Positions 13,972 to 16,004 of a stretch of 16,004 nucleotides of DNA are shown piece after piece. Positions within the stretch are counted from its first letter, which is position 1, and the number at the start of each line of letters is the position of its first letter. The stretch is from NCBI GenBank assembly GCA_964572745.1, contig CAZNFT010000041.1, positions 1 to 16,004 of the forward strand, in the 5' to 3' direction. The notes beneath the pieces were generated by a model, which saw only the letters and a program-made list of their open reading frames with translations, searched no databases and had not been told where the DNA came from. The position numbers and the translations under genes are program-made. The DNA is from M50B103 sp041667565 (lineage in GTDB: Bacteria > Fidelibacterota > Fidelibacteria > Fidelibacterales > Fidelibacteraceae).

Positions 13972-16004
13972 ATGGCAACGTTGACCAAAGATATTAGAAA
14001 TATCGCATTGGTGGGACACTCAGCGACGGGTAAGACCATCTTAGCAGATGCTTTGTTACTGAATGCAGGGAAGATCAATCGTCTTGGATCTATTCAAGAA
14101 GGAACAACTACTTCCGATTATTCGCAAGAAGAAATTGATCGTGAGATTTCCTTGCGTGCATCACTAATACATGTTGATGAACAAGGTGTTAAATTAAACT
14201 TCCTGGATACCCCAGGTTATATGGATTTTTCCGGTGAGCTTGCAGCTGTTTCGCATATAGCAGATTCTGCGCTGATCACTGTTGATGGAAGTTGCAACGC
14301 TATTGAAGTTGGTACTGAATTAGCGTGGGATGCAATGGAAAAAAGAAATACAGCTGTCTTTTTTGCTATAACAATGTTAGATAAAGAACATACTCATTTT
14401 GATGTAGTTCTAAAGACTTTAAAAGATCGTTATGGCGATCATGTACTAAAACTTCAATATCCTGTAAATGAAGGACCTGCACTAAATGCTATTGTTGATG
14501 TTCTAAAAAAGAAAGTGTTGGTTTTTAATGAAAAAGGCAAATATACAGAAGAAGACCTGAACGAAACTCAAAAAGTAGAAGTCGATGAGCTATATGAAAA
14601 ACTCGTTGAGTTAGTTGCGGAATCTGATGATGAATTGCTCGAAAAATATTTTGAAGCAGGTGAGTTAAGTGAAGATGAGCTTAATTCCGGAATTAAATCA
14701 GCTATTAAAAATAGAAGCCTTTTTCCTGTATTCAGCCTTTCTTCCATGAAAAATATTGGCGTAAGTCGCCTAGCAGAAGTTCTTGCAGAACTTGCACCCG
14801 CCCCCGCTGCTGAAGTAAAAGCAATTAAAAATGGCGAAGAAATTATTAGAAAAGTTGATGCCGCTGAACCAACAAGTATTTTTATTTATAAAAATGTTTA
14901 CGAACAGCATGTAGGAGAAATGTCCTACTTTAAAGTAATGACCGGTACACTAAAACCCGGAATGGACCTTAAAAATGTTCAATCAAACACGTCTGAACGT
15001 TTTGGTGGTATTTTTACAATGAATGGTAAAAACCGCATTGAATTAGATGAACTGCAAGCTGGTGATATTGGTACAGCAGTAAAATTGAAAGATACTCATA
15101 CCTGTAATTCACTTTGCGATTCTAAAGACATGGTTGAATATCCTGTTATTGCTTTCCCCGAACCCATTATTCGTGTTGCTGTTGAAGCGACTGCTAAAGG
15201 TGATGATGAAAAGATCGGTATGGGCTTGACACAGATCCGTGCAGAAGATCCATCATTTTATTATGCCGTGGATTCTGAATTAAAGCAGACTATCGTTTCA
15301 GGCCAAGGTGAAACTCATCTGGAAGTTTGTCTAAAGAAAATTGAAGATCGTTATAAAATTGAAATTAATCAAATTGAACCTAAGATCCCGTATCGCGAAA
15401 CAATTCGTAAAACAGCCGAAGGTCATTACAGACATAAAAAACAATCAGGTGGTGCCGGTCAGTTTGGCGAAGTATATCTTCGCCTTGAACCAAAACCTCG
15501 CGGTGAAGGTATTGAATTCGTATCCGAATTAGTCGGTATGAATGTCGATCGTTCTTTCGTTCCTTCTGTAGAAAAAGGTGTAAATCAGGCAACAATTGAA
15601 GGCCCATTGACAAGTTCAAAGGTTATTGATATTAAAGTTGCTTTTTACGATGGAAAACAACATCCGGTTGATTCTAAAGATATCGCTTTCCAGATCGCCG
15701 GTCGTGGTGCTTTCCGTCAAGCTTTTGAAAAAGCAGATCCTATTTTGCTTGAACCAATCTATGAGATCGAAGTCAAGATCCCCGAAGAATATATGGGCGA
15801 TGTAATGGGCGATGTTTCATCTCGTCGTGGAAAAGTATTGGGCATGGATTCTGACGGACATAATCAGGTCATTAAAGCCTCAGTTCCTCTTTCTAATCTC
15901 TACAAATATGCTAATACTCTGCGCTCTATTTCTCAGGGTAGAGGTCAGTATAAACGCAAGTTCTCACATTACGAATATGTTCCTAAAGAAATTCAGGATA
16001 AGAT
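13972..16004 (+). CDS. EF-G-like translational GTPase (fusA paralogue type), 3' end outside window
   Basis: The frame is open from 13972 to the window edge: 677 complete codons, close to the usual length of about 690. It is preceded by GGAGG at 13961-13965. All EF-G domains appear in order. G1 is GHSATGKT (15-22), not the canonical AHIDAGKT, as in the EF-G-like or EF-G2 subgroup. The switch region reads EIDREISLRASL. G3 is DTPGYMDF (79-86). The G4 position reads TMLD (134-137) where NKxD is expected. Domain II follows at about residues 300-380. Domain IV is recognisable by HKKQSGGAGQFGEV, and domain V by YMGDVMGDVSSRRGKVLGMD and SISQGRGQY. Classical EF-G drives translocation or ribosome recycling; the unusual G1 and G4 suggest a divergent paralogue whose role is unknown. 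Frame, order and length argue against a pseudogene. Confidence 0.9.
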   Translation, partial: MATLTKDIRNIALVGHSATGKTILADALLLNAGKINRLGSIQEGTTTSDYSQEEIDREISLRASLIHVDEQGVKLNFLDTPGYMDFSGELAAVSHIADSALITVDGSCNAIEVGTELAWDAMEKRNTAVFFAITMLDKEHTHFDVVLKTLKDRYGDHVLKLQYPVNEGPALNAIVDVLKKKVLVFNEKGKYTEEDLNETQKVEVDELYEKLVELVAESDDELLEKYFEAGELSEDELNSGIKSAIKNRSLFPVFSLSSMKNIGVSRLAEVLAELAPAPAAEVKAIKNGEEIIRKVDAAEPTSIFIYKNVYEQHVGEMSYFKVMTGTLKPGMDLKNVQSNTSERFGGIFTMNGKNRIELDELQAGDIGTAVKLKDTHTCNSLCDSKDMVEYPVIAFPEPIIRVAVEATAKGDDEKIGMGLTQIRAEDPSFYYAVDSELKQTIVSGQGETHLEVCLKKIEDRYKIEINQIEPKIPYRETIRKTAEGHYRHKKQSGGAGQFGEVYLRLEPKPRGEGIEFVSELVGMNVDRSFVPSVEKGVNQATIEGPLTSSKVIDIKVAFYDGKQHPVDSKDIAFQIAGRGAFRQAFEKADPILLEPIYEIEVKIPEEYMGDVMGDVSSRRGKVLGMDSDGHNQVIKASVPLSNLYKYANTLRSISQGRGQYKRKFSHYEYVPKEIQDK

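Overview
The window reads as chromosomal DNA of a low-GC, Gram-negative bacterium. An outer-membrane-type lipoprotein points to a diderm envelope. The gene content and the intergenic repeats built of short degenerate words would fit a Cloacimonadota-like candidate phylum or a relative, but that placement is inference. No rRNA, tRNA, CRISPR array or classical defence system was seen.

Layout. The left edge (1-128) holds 35-38 bp tandem repeats. A minus-strand TPR lipoprotein of the YbgF/CpoB type (190-1053) follows, with its own intrinsic terminator. Divergent from it is a tight plus-strand operon (1176-5333): a DUF2007 protein, histidyl-tRNA synthetase (hisS), a shortened purine nucleoside phosphorylase, and a cytoplasmic GH13 pullulanase-like debranching enzyme. 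Gaps in this operon are 3-9 bp. Next is a scar (about 5390-6473): a decayed IS3-family transposase end, abutting the 3' part of a lysozyme/transglycosylase-like gene.

A second plus-strand block (6644-10677) carries a DUF523 protein, an M29 metalloaminopeptidase directly adjacent to it, a DUF362 protein with two 4Fe-4S motifs, and a secreted Ntn-type amidohydrolase/acyltransferase overlapping DUF362 by 4 bp. Between 10678 and 11496 lies an 800 bp gene-free island of 6 bp and 44 bp periodic repeats, nested hairpins and a 146 bp palindromic composite with 12 bp terminal inverted repeats. To its right are a minus-strand EamA transporter and, divergently, an acyl-CoA synthetase-like protein with an unusual start and an atypical P-loop. 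The window ends inside an EF-G-like GTPase whose guanine-specificity motif is altered.

Most genes are housekeeping or central metabolism: tRNA charging, purine salvage, glycogen use, peptide turnover and translation. The points most worth a second look are the structured intergenic DNA (heptad and hexad word arrays, 44 bp units, the palindromic composite), the probable ATT start codon at 12458, and the altered nucleotide-binding motifs in the last two genes. I did not find a convincing new multi-gene system.
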